Positions 8,368 to 17,524 of a DNA stretch of 64,000 nucleotides are shown here, one piece after another. The notes beneath the pieces were generated by a model. That model saw nothing but the letters and a program-made list of their open reading frames with translations, was not told the DNA's origin and did not search any database. Position 1 is the first letter of the stretch. Each line of letters opens with the position of its first letter. Origin of the DNA: Thiothrix lacustris DSM 21227 (lineage in GTDB: Bacteria; Pseudomonadota; Gammaproteobacteria; Thiotrichales; Thiotrichaceae); assembly GCF_000621325.1 (NCBI RefSeq), contig NZ_JHYQ01000014.1, positions 1 to 64,000 on the forward strand, read 5' to 3'. Made by a program: the position numbers and the translations under genes.

Positions 8368-8417
8368 CGGTAGGGATTTTCCGATAAGCTCTGCTGACTC
8401 TATATAAATAAAAAATT

Positions 8418-8660
8418 ATGAAAGATATACAACCGATTTTTGAATGGGCCTTACAAAACGGTGATGTTAAGGTGGTAGACCGCATCTGTATCAAGTTATT
8501 GCCGGTAATGCTCAAAAATAATATCCAGTTAACCGAAGCCTTGATCAAGGACTGTGACTCGATAGACGTTCCCGATGCCCTCTATGAAGAGGTACTGAAA
8601 ATGGCCGTCAGTCTGGTAGGCCAGCCCTACGATACAAACAAGGAGGCCAAGCATGTTTGA
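8418..8660 (+). CDS. Small uncharacterised protein at the head of a signalling operon
   Basis: An 80-residue, mostly helical, acidic protein (FEWALQNGDVKVVDRICIKL, ALIKDCDSIDVPDALYEEVL). No family is recognised. It overlaps the next gene by 8 nt, so it is very probably real and coupled to it. By position it may be a partner or modulator of the V4R-like sensor and the hybrid kinase, but that is only inference. Its ribosome site is weak. Confidence 0.6.
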   Translation: MKDIQPIFEWALQNGDVKVVDRICIKLLPVMLKNNIQLTEALIKDCDSIDVPDALYEEVLKMAVSLVGQPYDTNKEAKHV

Positions 8661-9882
8661 TATTAACGCCTACCCCTTCGACACAGAGCACAATTACATG
8701 GAAATAGGCGGTGAAGCCATGATTTTCCATTGTCACCACTATCTCACTATTCTGACTCGCACTATCCTTGATGCAGACTATATCGACAGCCGCCCGATGA
8801 TGATTGGTAGTTCCGCTGACGCCAACTACAACCAGCTAAAAAACCTCTGCGCGAATCACAGCATCGCTGAATCCAAACTCATCGCCCAAGAGGTCTACAA
8901 AACGTTTGGCTATGGTTTGCTCGATCTTTCCAGCATGGACGAGAACGGCATCACCTTATCCACCACCAAATCTTTTTTCTCCAAAACGTGGAAAATGAAG
9001 TTTGGGCTGAGAGATCAACCGATCGACTATTACACCAGTGGTTTTCTGGCAGCCGCCTATGCCGTGATCTACGGACGTGAGCTTGCTGAAGTACAGGTGG
9101 AACAGACCGAATGTATCGCCTGTGGAGCCTCAGCCAATATCCACGTCGTGAAACCGGGCACGAGCAACTTCGCCATTTACCCGCCAAAACAACCGGTCGC
9201 ATTCAAGAATGTGCCCAAATTGCCGTTGAACTGGGAACACGAAGCGGCTCTGACCAATACATTCCTTGGCGCTCATGCCACCTTAATCGGTAATGAGGAA
9301 GGCTATATCCCGGCCTTTGGCGTTTATGTGGTGCGTAACCAAAGCGATTACGTCAATCGCCTCCAGTTCGAGTTTGGGCGTGCCATGATCGAAGTGGCGG
9401 GTGACTATGGTATTACCCTTGCAGGTGAACTGTTGATGGAGGCAGGCCATGCCTGCGGCTTCTTCACCTATGGTGGCATCATGACGTCCAACGAATGGAA
9501 TACCTATGTTAAGCCCTATCTCAAAACCCGTGAAGATTGGGTCAAAGGGCTTGCGGCCATGATCAACACCATGGGCTGGGGCTATCATACCGCTGCCGAA
9601 TTAAGCGAAGAACGCGCTGTATTCCGTAACTACAACGATTTCGAGGATCTCAGCTACCTGCGCATGTATGGCAAGAGCGACTACCCCATTCACTGGGCAA
9701 ACAGTGGTGGATTTACCGGCCTGATGCAACTGATTTATAAAACAAATTTAGTCACAGACGGCAGTTTAGGAACCGAGGAAGGTTTTCGTCAGATGCGCCG
9801 CTCCAAGCTGGGTTATAAGACCCACATGAGCAAAAGCATCGCTTGCGGAGACGACTACCTCGAAGTCATCATTAGCCAGTAA
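8653..9882 (+). CDS. Protein with two V4R-like units, putative ligand sensor
   Basis: This 409-residue soluble protein appears to contain two tandem copies of a V4R (4-vinyl reductase/hydrocarbon-binding) style fold. The first ends with SGFLAAAYAVIYGRELAEVQ followed by ECIACG, and the second ends with SGGFTGLMQLIYKTNL followed by SIACGDDYLEVII. These match the end of V4R domains, where a short helix-strand is followed by a C-x-A/C-x-G-(D/A) turn. V4R domains bind small molecules in sensory and tetrapyrrole proteins. Conserved Cys and His residues (FHCHHYLT, EAGHACGFF) could bind a metal or cofactor. It is followed 8 nt later by a hybrid histidine kinase that lacks an obvious periplasmic sensor, so this protein may supply the signal. 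The family call is my own recognition, not a search result. Confidence 0.55.
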   Translation: MFDINAYPFDTEHNYMEIGGEAMIFHCHHYLTILTRTILDADYIDSRPMMIGSSADANYNQLKNLCANHSIAESKLIAQEVYKTFGYGLLDLSSMDENGITLSTTKSFFSKTWKMKFGLRDQPIDYYTSGFLAAAYAVIYGRELAEVQVEQTECIACGASANIHVVKPGTSNFAIYPPKQPVAFKNVPKLPLNWEHEAALTNTFLGAHATLIGNEEGYIPAFGVYVVRNQSDYVNRLQFEFGRAMIEVAGDYGITLAGELLMEAGHACGFFTYGGIMTSNEWNTYVKPYLKTREDWVKGLAAMINTMGWGYHTAAELSEERAVFRNYNDFEDLSYLRMYGKSDYPIHWANSGGFTGLMQLIYKTNLVTDGSLGTEEGFRQMRRSKLGYKTHMSKSIACGDDYLEVIISQ

Positions 9883-9890
9883 CCAGTCAA

Positions 9891-12509
9891 ATGTCTGAAC
9901 CTATCTCACAAAGTGAGTTCACCAAACTCAAACAGGATCTTGCCAGATTAGAGGGTGAGGCACGTGCGAAAACGCGTATCTATAAACGCTTGCACGCATT
10001 GGGCAAGAGCCTGAATGAAACCTTAGAAGTCGAGCAGGTTCACACTATTGCTGCCCGCTTTGCGACCGAGGAACTAGGCTTTGAGAAGTGCTTGATCTTT
10101 CAGCATGATGATAGTAATGGCTGGTTCAGAATCGTACAGGCAGTTGGTTATCAAAACCCCACTGAACAACGGGTTCTGAAAATCATCAACCTGTTGCTGT
10201 CCGGTGAGGTGGTGGAGTATCTGCGGGTGAGCGGCAAGGCCATCATTCACACACAGGAAGAGCCAAACCACATGGTTGAGAAACTGACCAATTCCTTGTT
10301 TCTGAGCGAATGTACGCTGGAGTTGTTCGGTGGGGATGTGGAAATGCCCTTCGGCTTGATCATCGCTGGCAACGGTTTTCATGAACCGGAACGTTTTTCG
10401 CGCATTGGCACCGATTCCATGCGGATGCTGGCACTGGGCAATTTCATCGTCCAACTGTCCAACAGCACCAACAATATTATCTTTTATAAGGCTTGGCACG
10501 CAGAAAAGCAGTATTTGGAAGAAAACATTCTACGGCGCACCGAGGAAATCACCGCACAGAAACAAACGTTTGAGGCGATCTACAAAACATCCAAGGATGG
10601 CATTGCCATCATCGATGTCGAAACCAGCGCTTTTCTGGATGCCAATCAAGCCTACCTCGACATGACCCGCTTCAGCTACGACGAATTGCTGTATACCAGT
10701 AATATCAAGCTCTGCGTCGAGGCCGACCGGGCGAGAACACGGCTGGCCATCCAAGAGGTGGTAGAGCAAGGCTACATCAAGAATTTTATCCAGACTTCCC
10801 TAACCCGCGATGGCACACCCATCATCACCACGATGTCTATTGCTCTCATGAGCGACACTTCCAAAATGCTGGCCAGTGTGAAAGACATCACGGTGCAAAA
10901 GGAGTTGGAGAGGAGTCTCACCGCCGAGAAACAACGGGCTGAAAGTGCAGCACAGGCCAAGTCAATGTTTCTGGCCAATATGAGCCATGAAATTCGCACG
11001 CCCATGAATGCCATCATCGGCATGACCCACCTAGCATTGAAAACCGACCTCGACAACAAACAACGCAACTATGTCTACAAAGCCAATCACGCCGCAGCAA
11101 GTTTGCTCGGCATCCTCAATGACATTCTGGATTTCTCCAAGATCGAGGCGGGCAAAATGGCACTGGAGTGTACCCCCTTTCGCCTTGAAGACGTTCTCGA
11201 ACATCTGGAAAACTTATTGTCCTTCAAAGCCGAAGAGAAAGGCATCCACTTCAGCATCCACACCGACGCGGCGGTTCCTACCGCACTGATCGGCGATCCG
11301 CTGCGCCTTGGCCAAATTCTCATTAACCTCGGTAACAACGCCATCAAGTTCACCAACATGGGTGGCAAAGTCGACATCCGGGTGCAGCTTGAAAAAACAA
11401 GCAACACGCAGGCACTGTTACATTTCCTGATACAAGACACCGGTATCGGCATGACAGAGGAACAGCAAGCCCGGCTGTTCCAGTCGTTTAGCCAAGCGGA
11501 TAATTCCACCACCCGCAAATTCGGTGGTACAGGGCTAGGGCTTGCCATCTGCAAGAGTTTGAGCGAGCTGATGAGTGGTCATATTTGGACAGAAAGCCAG
11601 CCCGGCGCAGGCAGCACTTTCCATGTCACCTTAGCCATGCTGATACAGCAAGGGCAAGCATCTCCCAGACGATCCGAACAAGTCGCCGACAGTGCTCAGG
11701 TAGCCATCAACCTTGCTAGCTTAACAGGCAGAAGAGTCCTGTTAGTCGAAGATAACGCCCTCAATCAGGAAGTGGCTTCTGACATACTGACCGACTATGG
11801 GATGCAAGTAGGCATTGCCAACCACGGCCAAGAAGCGCTGGATATCCTCAAAGATCAGACCTTTGACTGTGTTTTAATGGACTGCCAAATGCCGGTCATG
11901 GATGGATGTACCACCACCCGTGAAATACGCAAGCAAGCCAGATTCCAGTCATTACCGATCATTGCCATGACCGCCAACTCCATGAACGGTGATAAAGACA
12001 AGATTCTCGCTGTTGGCATGAATGACTACATTGCCAAACCCATTGATATTGCTAACCTGATCGACACGCTGGTGAAATGGGTAAACGTCCAACAACCTGA
12101 TTCAAACAGGGCATCCCAACCCGATAAAACCTTGCCGTCGACCAACACCATCGACCTGCCCGATTTGCCCGGTATCGATACGGCTAAGGGTCTCGCTCAA
12201 GTCGGTGGCAAAATGAATCGTTACCGCAAGTATTTAGGCGTCTTCCTTGAGGATAATCAGGACTTTGCATCAAAGCTGGGTCATGCACTGCAACAGCAAG
12301 ACTTAGAACTGGCTCACCGCCTGACTCATACCCTTAAGAGCAATGCCGCAGGCTTGGGCATGACCGAACTGCACCAAACCGCATTACATCTGGAAAACGT
12401 TTACCAAACAGCACTGGACAACAGCGACGAATTGAAAGAGGCTCTTATCTCTCAATTACAGACTGTACTACAGGGGTTGCACAGCCTGTTTGAGCAACAC
12501 GATACGTAA
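9891..12509 (+). CDS. Cytoplasmic hybrid sensor histidine kinase (GAF-PAS-HisKA-HATPase-REC-HPt)
   Basis: The 872-residue protein has no transmembrane segment. In order: an N-terminal coiled coil (8-40), a GAF-like region (about 40-200), a PAS domain (about 225-335), and HisKA with phospho-accepting H366 in MSHEIRTPMNAIIG. The HATPase follows, with N box GNNAIKF and G boxes DTGIGM and GGTGLGLAI. A receiver has D664 in VLMDCQMPVMDG, and an HPt domain has H813 in LTHTLKSNAAGLG. This is a full in-protein phosphorelay, and the next gene is a free-standing receiver that could accept the phosphate. Signal input is probably through the V4R-like protein upstream, the GAF or the PAS; this part is inference. 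Confidence 0.9.
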   Translation: MSEPISQSEFTKLKQDLARLEGEARAKTRIYKRLHALGKSLNETLEVEQVHTIAARFATEELGFEKCLIFQHDDSNGWFRIVQAVGYQNPTEQRVLKIINLLLSGEVVEYLRVSGKAIIHTQEEPNHMVEKLTNSLFLSECTLELFGGDVEMPFGLIIAGNGFHEPERFSRIGTDSMRMLALGNFIVQLSNSTNNIIFYKAWHAEKQYLEENILRRTEEITAQKQTFEAIYKTSKDGIAIIDVETSAFLDANQAYLDMTRFSYDELLYTSNIKLCVEADRARTRLAIQEVVEQGYIKNFIQTSLTRDGTPIITTMSIALMSDTSKMLASVKDITVQKELERSLTAEKQRAESAAQAKSMFLANMSHEIRTPMNAIIGMTHLALKTDLDNKQRNYVYKANHAAASLLGILNDILDFSKIEAGKMALECTPFRLEDVLEHLENLLSFKAEEKGIHFSIHTDAAVPTALIGDPLRLGQILINLGNNAIKFTNMGGKVDIRVQLEKTSNTQALLHFLIQDTGIGMTEEQQARLFQSFSQADNSTTRKFGGTGLGLAICKSLSELMSGHIWTESQPGAGSTFHVTLAMLIQQGQASPRRSEQVADSAQVAINLASLTGRRVLLVEDNALNQEVASDILTDYGMQVGIANHGQEALDILKDQTFDCVLMDCQMPVMDGCTTTREIRKQARFQSLPIIAMTANSMNGDKDKILAVGMNDYIAKPIDIANLIDTLVKWVNVQQPDSNRASQPDKTLPSTNTIDLPDLPGIDTAKGLAQVGGKMNRYRKYLGVFLEDNQDFASKLGHALQQQDLELAHRLTHTLKSNAAGLGMTELHQTALHLENVYQTALDNSDELKEALISQLQTVLQGLHSLFEQHDT

Positions 12510-12533
12510 AAATAATCACCTGGGGATAGCCTA

Positions 12534-12890
12534 ATGGCAAAAATATTGGTCGTAGATGACGATAAATTGACGAGAATGATGCTGAATGATGCGTTAAGTG
12601 AAGCGGGTCATCAGGTTATCGAAGCGGATGATGGTAAAAAGGTTGCAACCTTGCTTAAGCAGCATTTCCCGCACATCCTGATTACCGACATCATCATGCC
12701 AGATCAGGAAGGGATTGAAACTATTCTGCAAATGAAGCGAGAGCATCCTGCTTTACCGATCATCGCCATCTCGGGACACTATAACTACCTGAAAATGGCA
12801 GAAACATTTGGTGCCAGTGCCATCATGTTAAAACCGATAGATGAGGCACAATTGCTGAAAAACATCGATGAGCTGTTAGCATCGCTGTAA
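12534..12890 (+). CDS. Single-domain response regulator
   Basis: A 118-residue CheY-like receiver with the acidic pair in VVDDDKLTR, phospho-acceptor D52 in LITDIIMPDQEG, and lysine in MLKPIDEAQ. There is no output domain, so it acts by protein contact, for example as a phosphate shuttle between the hybrid kinase and another effector. It follows the kinase by 24 nt with a tggggat ribosome site and closes the signalling operon. Confidence 0.9.
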   Translation: MAKILVVDDDKLTRMMLNDALSEAGHQVIEADDGKKVATLLKQHFPHILITDIIMPDQEGIETILQMKREHPALPIIAISGHYNYLKMAETFGASAIMLKPIDEAQLLKNIDELLASL

Positions 12891-12957
12891 CCTGAGTGAC
12901 AGGTACTGCATACGCTTCCCTCTTCCGTTTCAAACGTCTCAACAATCAGCATTAATA

Positions 12958-14028
12958 ATGAAACACCTTGTTATTGACATTACCGCTCACGGCTTCGGGC
13001 ACATTGCGCAAACGGCTGCCGTTTTGAATGCGTTGGACTGCACCAATACCCGTCTCACCATTCGCTCCTGTGCAGCGGAAGAAGTGTTGCGTGAACGCAT
13101 TCACCACCCGTTTACACGCATTCACCACCAGCAAGACGCGGGCATGTTGATGCATGATGCTTTGAGGGTTGATGTGACCGCCAGTATGGACTGGTATGAA
13201 CACTTTCATGCCACCTATGCCTCTCGCAAAGCCCAAGCTGCTCACGAATTGGAACAACTCCAGCCTGACCTGCTATTTGCCAATGTGCCTTACCTCAGTC
13301 TGGACGCCGCCGGAGAAATTGGCATACCCAGTGTGGCACTGTGCTCGTTAAACTGGGCAGATGTCTTTCACGCCTACTGCGGTCACTTACCGGGGGCAGG
13401 GAAAATTCGTGAAGCAGTACTTCAGGCTTATGCGCAAGCGAGTGTATTCCTGCAACCGACCCCTTCGATGGATATGCATCCTAGCCTGCAAACGCAAACA
13501 ATTGCCCCGATTGCAGCTATCGGCACACCCCAACGGACGTTATTGCAGGAAAAAACCGGAGCATCTGAACATACCCGTTTCGTACTGGTCGCACTGGGTG
13601 GCCTAGGTATGGATTACCCACTGGACAATTGGCCGTACCTACCCGGTATCCTGTGGATTTTCCCAGACAATGCACTAACCCAATCACGCGCCGACTTTAT
13701 TCCCGCATCGTTCATCGGGTTGGATTACGTGGATTTGCTAGCATCCTCTGATGTCGTTATGACCAAAACCGGCTACGGCACACAAACCGAAGCCGTCGTC
13801 AATCAAGTGCCAGCCTTATGCATTTCACGCCCCGGTTGGCCAGAAGAACCGAATTTACCCCGTTGGCATCAACAACAGGGCGAAGTTCTCTTCAGCGACT
13901 GGCGCACCATACAAACTGGCGCATTTGCCCAACAGATACTGGCATTACTGGAAATGCCGTGGGAAAAGCCGCTAGTATTGCCCACTGGCGCAAGTGAAGC
14001 AGCAGCCTTACTTGAACGGATGAACTAA
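12958..14028 (+). CDS. GT-B fold glycosyltransferase-like protein (MurG-type)
   Basis: A 356-residue protein that opens with ITAHGFGHIAQTAAVLNAL, the G-rich loop after the first strand of GT-B enzymes such as MurG. It keeps a C-terminal half with VALGGLGMDYP, SSDVVMTKTGYGTQTEAV and CISRPGWPEEPNL, which resemble the nucleotide-sugar-binding region. Substrates are unknown. The start at 12958 lacks a clear ribosome site. A small conserved-looking gene follows 25 nt later. Confidence 0.65.
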   Translation: MKHLVIDITAHGFGHIAQTAAVLNALDCTNTRLTIRSCAAEEVLRERIHHPFTRIHHQQDAGMLMHDALRVDVTASMDWYEHFHATYASRKAQAAHELEQLQPDLLFANVPYLSLDAAGEIGIPSVALCSLNWADVFHAYCGHLPGAGKIREAVLQAYAQASVFLQPTPSMDMHPSLQTQTIAPIAAIGTPQRTLLQEKTGASEHTRFVLVALGGLGMDYPLDNWPYLPGILWIFPDNALTQSRADFIPASFIGLDYVDLLASSDVVMTKTGYGTQTEAVVNQVPALCISRPGWPEEPNLPRWHQQQGEVLFSDWRTIQTGAFAQQILALLEMPWEKPLVLPTGASEAAALLERMN

Positions 14029-14053
14029 TCACCTCACCCAAGGAGCAAACACC

Positions 14054-14287
14054 ATGCAAGATGGCATTATACAAGACAGCATGAAAGGCATTGCCAACAT
14101 CGCTGACAACCCTTACAAGCATTTGCAGAAAATTTCGAGTGAGTTGGATAGCTACGATACCCGTGACAAAATTGACCGCGTACTGGATGAATTAGACTTT
14201 ATTCACGAATTAATTGACCCCGAAGCGCAACCCATGGTGACACAAGTCACCAACGCTTTAATGGAGCGTTACCGGGCGTTAGCCTAA
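14054..14287 (+). CDS. Small acidic helical protein, unknown function
   Basis: A 77-residue protein without signal peptide, predicted all-helical and acidic (ISSELDSYDTRDKIDRVLDE). It has a good aaggag ribosome site before the ATG at 14054. No family is recognised. It lies between the glycosyltransferase-like gene and the lytic transglycosylase. Confidence 0.6.
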   Translation: MQDGIIQDSMKGIANIADNPYKHLQKISSELDSYDTRDKIDRVLDELDFIHELIDPEAQPMVTQVTNALMERYRALA

Positions 14288-14324
14288 TTTTTCTATTGAC
14301 CCTCTGGTTCTTTTTGCTTAAAAC

Positions 14325-14351
14325 GTTCACTTTGTATACGCCAAAGTGAAC
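14325..14351 (+). promoter_or_regulatory. 10-bp perfect inverted repeat just before the lytic transglycosylase start
   Basis: The arms gttcactttg (14325-14334) and caaagtgaac (14342-14351) flank a 7-nt loop, and the second arm ends 5 nt before the ATG at 14357. No ribosome site is visible in this interval, so the repeat occupies the place where one would be. It could be a protein operator overlapping the start or an RNA hairpin controlling translation. Confidence 0.6.
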
Positions 14352-14356
14352 TTAAC

Positions 14357-15127
14357 ATGAACAAGAGTGTCTTTTCTGCCGCTAGCATCGCGCTAACGGC
14401 AGCGCTGATTATGTCAGTAAACCTAATCCCCAATACCGCTTATGCAGCAGGCTGCCAAACATTAAGTAGTGATAACTTACAAGAAAGAGCAAGTGCTTAT
14501 CAGCCCGCTATTCAAACGGCTGCCAGCCAGCATGGGGTCAGTGCCAGCCTGATAAAAGCAGTGATTACCGTAGAAAGTTGTTTTCGCAGCAAGGCGCGGG
14601 GTTCATTGGGTGAAAAAGGCTTGATGCAACTGATGCCAGCCACCGCACGGCGCTTCAATATCAGCAACGGCTACAGCCCCCAGCAAAATATTCACGGCGG
14701 GGCACGTTATCTCGGTTTACTGCTACAACGCTATGATGGCAGCGTGCAACACACTGTCGCTGCCTATAACGCAGGCGAAGGCAATGTCAAACCTAATGGA
14801 CGCATTCCCAACAAAAGCTACGTCAGCAAAGTACTGGAAGCCTACGGGAAATTCTCAGGCAAAGGGGAAAAAGTGGCTAGTGCAACGCTAGAAACCACCA
14901 AAAAACAGCCGGTTACACAAAAAGCAGCTTGGAACAAACCAGCATCACACGGCCTACCGTGGGCAGACTTACCAACAACCTCAAGCAGCACGTACACCGT
15001 AAAAGCGGGCGACACAGTATACGCAGCCATGCGTAACACCGGGATAAACGCTAAACGCATTATTCGTCTCAATGGCCTGTCCGCGCCTTACGCTATCAAA
15101 GCGGGACAGGTATTGCGACTCCACTAA
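14357..15127 (+). CDS. Secreted lytic transglycosylase with C-terminal LysM domain
   Basis: A 256-residue protein with an N-terminal signal peptide ending near AYAAG (about residue 31). An SLT/lysozyme-like domain spans about 45-165, with the catalytic glutamate in AVITVESCFRSKA and the family motifs GLMQLMPATARRF and AAYNAGEGNV. A linker of about 50 residues leads to a LysM peptidoglycan-binding domain (207-256, YTVKAGDTVYAA). It is expected to cleave murein glycan strands in the periplasm. Two cysteines in the mature protein may form a disulfide. A striking inverted repeat abuts the start codon. Confidence 0.88.
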   Translation: MNKSVFSAASIALTAALIMSVNLIPNTAYAAGCQTLSSDNLQERASAYQPAIQTAASQHGVSASLIKAVITVESCFRSKARGSLGEKGLMQLMPATARRFNISNGYSPQQNIHGGARYLGLLLQRYDGSVQHTVAAYNAGEGNVKPNGRIPNKSYVSKVLEAYGKFSGKGEKVASATLETTKKQPVTQKAAWNKPASHGLPWADLPTTSSSTYTVKAGDTVYAAMRNTGINAKRIIRLNGLSAPYAIKAGQVLRLH

Positions 15128-15131
15128 GGGT

Positions 15132-16220
15132 TTAGCTGTTACTGCCACCAAAACTGGCTCGACCCACAATCAGCGGGTCGGCCTGATTGATATTACGCAG
15201 GTCTTTACCCTTGTAATCCATTTTGTTGAGCACGTAACGCATCGCATTGAGGCGGGCGCGTTTCTTACAGTCTGACTTAACGATGATCCACGGGCACTCA
15301 GACGTATCGGTGTGGAAGAACATTGCTTCTTTCGCCTTGCCGTATTCATCCCATTTTTCGAGGGAGGCCAAGTCGATCGGGCTAAGCTTCCACTGCTTAA
15401 GCGGGTGAATTTCGCGCTCCTTGAACCGACGACGCTGCTCTTTACGGCTCACGGAGAACCAGAACTTAATCAGGTGGATGCCACTATTCACCAAATGACG
15501 TTCCATTTCAGGGGCTTGGCGCATGAACGCAAGGTATTCATCTTCCTCACAAAAGCCCATGACACGCTCAACACCTGCACGGTTATACCAAGAACGGTCC
15601 ATCAGCACGATTTCACCAGCGGAAGGCAAGTGCTGAATATAACGTTGAAAATACCATTGCCCACGCTCCATATCCGTAGGTTTTTCCAAAGCGACGACGC
15701 GCGCACCCCGTGGGTTAAGGTGCTCCATGAAGCGCTTGATCGCGCCCCCCTTACCCGCCGCATCACGCCCCTCAAACAAAATCAGGACACGTTGTCCTGT
15801 TTCGCGCACCCAAGCTTGCAGCTTCAGTAATTCCACCTGTAGGTGGTATTTTTGTTTTTCATAACTCTTACGTGACAGACGGTTTTTATACGGATAAACC
15901 GCATTGCGCCAATCATCCACCAACTCATCATCTGGGCTGACCGGCATCCGCGCTTCATACTTTTTCCAGCGCAACAACGAGGCTTTCAGCGCGGCGGCAT
16001 CATCAGGTGACGCTCCCTCCAGAATCGCCTCTAATGCCTTGAGTGCGGCTTCACCATCCGTCGGCGACGGGGAAGTGTGCTCCAAAATATCTTCTGCTGC
16101 ACTGATTTGAGCATCTTGCGCTTCAGAACTGGCCTGCGTCACCGCAAACTCCTCAACCGCATAATCAGTAATAGGGTCAATACTGACGGGCTGTTTTTGC
16201 TCTACACTGTCTTTATCCAT
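15132..16220 (-). CDS. ppk2: Polyphosphate kinase 2
   Basis: A 362-residue PPK2 family enzyme that transfers phosphate between polyphosphate and nucleoside phosphates. Walker A is EGRDAAGKGG at 150-159, followed by the lid-region motifs LMDRSWYNRAGVERVMGFC and SVSRKEQRRRFKER. The first 100 residues are an acidic, alanine-rich extension absent from minimal PPK2 proteins. Class (I, II or III) is not certain from motifs alone. It runs convergent with the lytic transglycosylase gene (4 nt between stops) and divergent from asd. Confidence 0.9.
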   Translation of the reverse strand: MDKDSVEQKQPVSIDPITDYAVEEFAVTQASSEAQDAQISAAEDILEHTSPSPTDGEAALKALEAILEGASPDDAAALKASLLRWKKYEARMPVSPDDELVDDWRNAVYPYKNRLSRKSYEKQKYHLQVELLKLQAWVRETGQRVLILFEGRDAAGKGGAIKRFMEHLNPRGARVVALEKPTDMERGQWYFQRYIQHLPSAGEIVLMDRSWYNRAGVERVMGFCEEDEYLAFMRQAPEMERHLVNSGIHLIKFWFSVSRKEQRRRFKEREIHPLKQWKLSPIDLASLEKWDEYGKAKEAMFFHTDTSECPWIIVKSDCKKRARLNAMRYVLNKMDYKGKDLRNINQADPLIVGRASFGGSNS

Positions 16221-16341
16221 TATGCACTCCGCGTTTTTTTCATAAAATTTAACGCTCCCATGCTAGCAAAAACGCAACAGCTCGTTCCTGACAAATGTCA
16301 GAACACGTTATTTTCAAGCCACTCTCCAGCACGGGCAACTG

Positions 16342-16370
16342 TTTTGCTCCACTCATGAGGGTGCTACAAT
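16342..16370 (+). promoter_or_regulatory. Candidate asd promoter
   Basis: A TACAAT box at 16365-16370 is preceded at about 17 nt by TTTTGC. The asd start codon is 35 nt downstream. The 185-nt divergent region with ppk2 shows no other feature. Confidence 0.35.
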
Positions 16371-16405
16371 CCCGGCCTTAATAGCGGTTTTTGTCGGAGT
16401 TTGTC

Positions 16406-17524
16406 ATGTTAAAGGTAGGTTTTGTCGGTTGGCGCGGCATGGTCGGTTCAGTACTGATGGAACGGATGCGCGCTGAAAACGACTTTCAGGGGTTTGAACC
16501 AGTATTTTTCACTACCTCACAGTCCGGTAAACCCGGCCCTGACGTCGGCATGGGCGCACAGCCGCTGGAAGATGCCATGAACCTCGACAAGCTGGCAGAA
16601 ATGGACATTATCCTCTCCTGCCAAGGTGGCGATTACACCACAGCTGTATACGAAAACCTGCGCGCCAACTGGAACGGCTACTGGATTGACGCAGCTTCCA
16701 CCCTGCGCATGGCCGATGATGCCATCATCGTACTCGACCCAGTAAACCGCGCTGTCATCGATGCAGGTCTGAAACGCGGCATCAAAAACTACATTGGTGG
16801 TAACTGCACCGTTTCTCTGATGCTAATGGCGTTGGGTGGCTTGTTTGAAAAAGGGCTGGTCGAATGGATCAGTTCCATGACCTATCAGGCAGCCAGCGGC
16901 GCGGGCGCGAAAAACATGCGTGAATTACTCACCCAGATGGGTGAACTCAACGGCGAAGTCGGCGACTTGCTGGCAGATCCTGCTGCCGCGATCCTCGACA
17001 TTGACACCAAAGTGACCGCGAAACTCAACGACGGCACACTATCCACGGCTAACTTCGGCGCACCGTTGGCAGGTAGCTTGATCCCGTGGATCGACAAGTT
17101 GTGGGAAAACGGCCAGACCAAAGAAGAGTGGAAAGGTATTGCCGAAACCAACAAAATCCTCGGCAAAACCGCAGCAAACATCATCCCTGTTGATGGTCAG
17201 TGCGTGCGCATTGGCGCTATGCGTTGCCATTCACAAGGCTTCACCATCAAACTGAAGCAGGATTTGCCACTGGCTGACATCGAAGCCATCATCGCCAGCC
17301 ACAATGAATGGGTTAAAGTCATCCCGAATGACAAAGCTTCTACCTTAAATGGCCTAACGCCTGTACAGGCTTCTGGCACGTTAACGGTTCCTGTTGGACG
17401 TATCCGCAAGATGAACCTGGGGCCAGAATACCTCACCGCGTTCACTGTTGGCGACCAACTGCTATGGGGTGCGGCCGAACCTGTACGGCGAATGCTGAAA
17501 ATCGCGCTGGCTCATTTAGGCTGA
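16406..17524 (+). CDS. asd: Aspartate-semialdehyde dehydrogenase
   Basis: This 372-residue enzyme is of the gammaproteobacterial type. It makes aspartate semialdehyde from aspartyl phosphate with NADPH, at the branch point to lysine, diaminopimelate, threonine and methionine. The NADP-binding start is [13 protein letters not shown], the catalytic cysteine is C134 in GNCTVSLM, and the substrate-binding [10 protein letters not shown] stretch is present. The start at 16406 has cggag upstream; an earlier in-frame ATG adds five residues that do not fit. It is monocistronic by layout, with its stop abutting the convergent PspA-like gene. Confidence 0.95.
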   Translation: MLKVGFVGWRGMVGSVLMERMRAENDFQGFEPVFFTTSQSGKPGPDVGMGAQPLEDAMNLDKLAEMDIILSCQGGDYTTAVYENLRANWNGYWIDAASTLRMADDAIIVLDPVNRAVIDAGLKRGIKNYIGGNCTVSLMLMALGGLFEKGLVEWISSMTYQAASGAGAKNMRELLTQMGELNGEVGDLLADPAAAILDIDTKVTAKLNDGTLSTANFGAPLAGSLIPWIDKLWENGQTKEEWKGIAETNKILGKTAANIIPVDGQCVRIGAMRCHSQGFTIKLKQDLPLADIEAIIASHNEWVKVIPNDKASTLNGLTPVQASGTLTVPVGRIRKMNLGPEYLTAFTVGDQLLWGAAEPVRRMLKIALAHLG

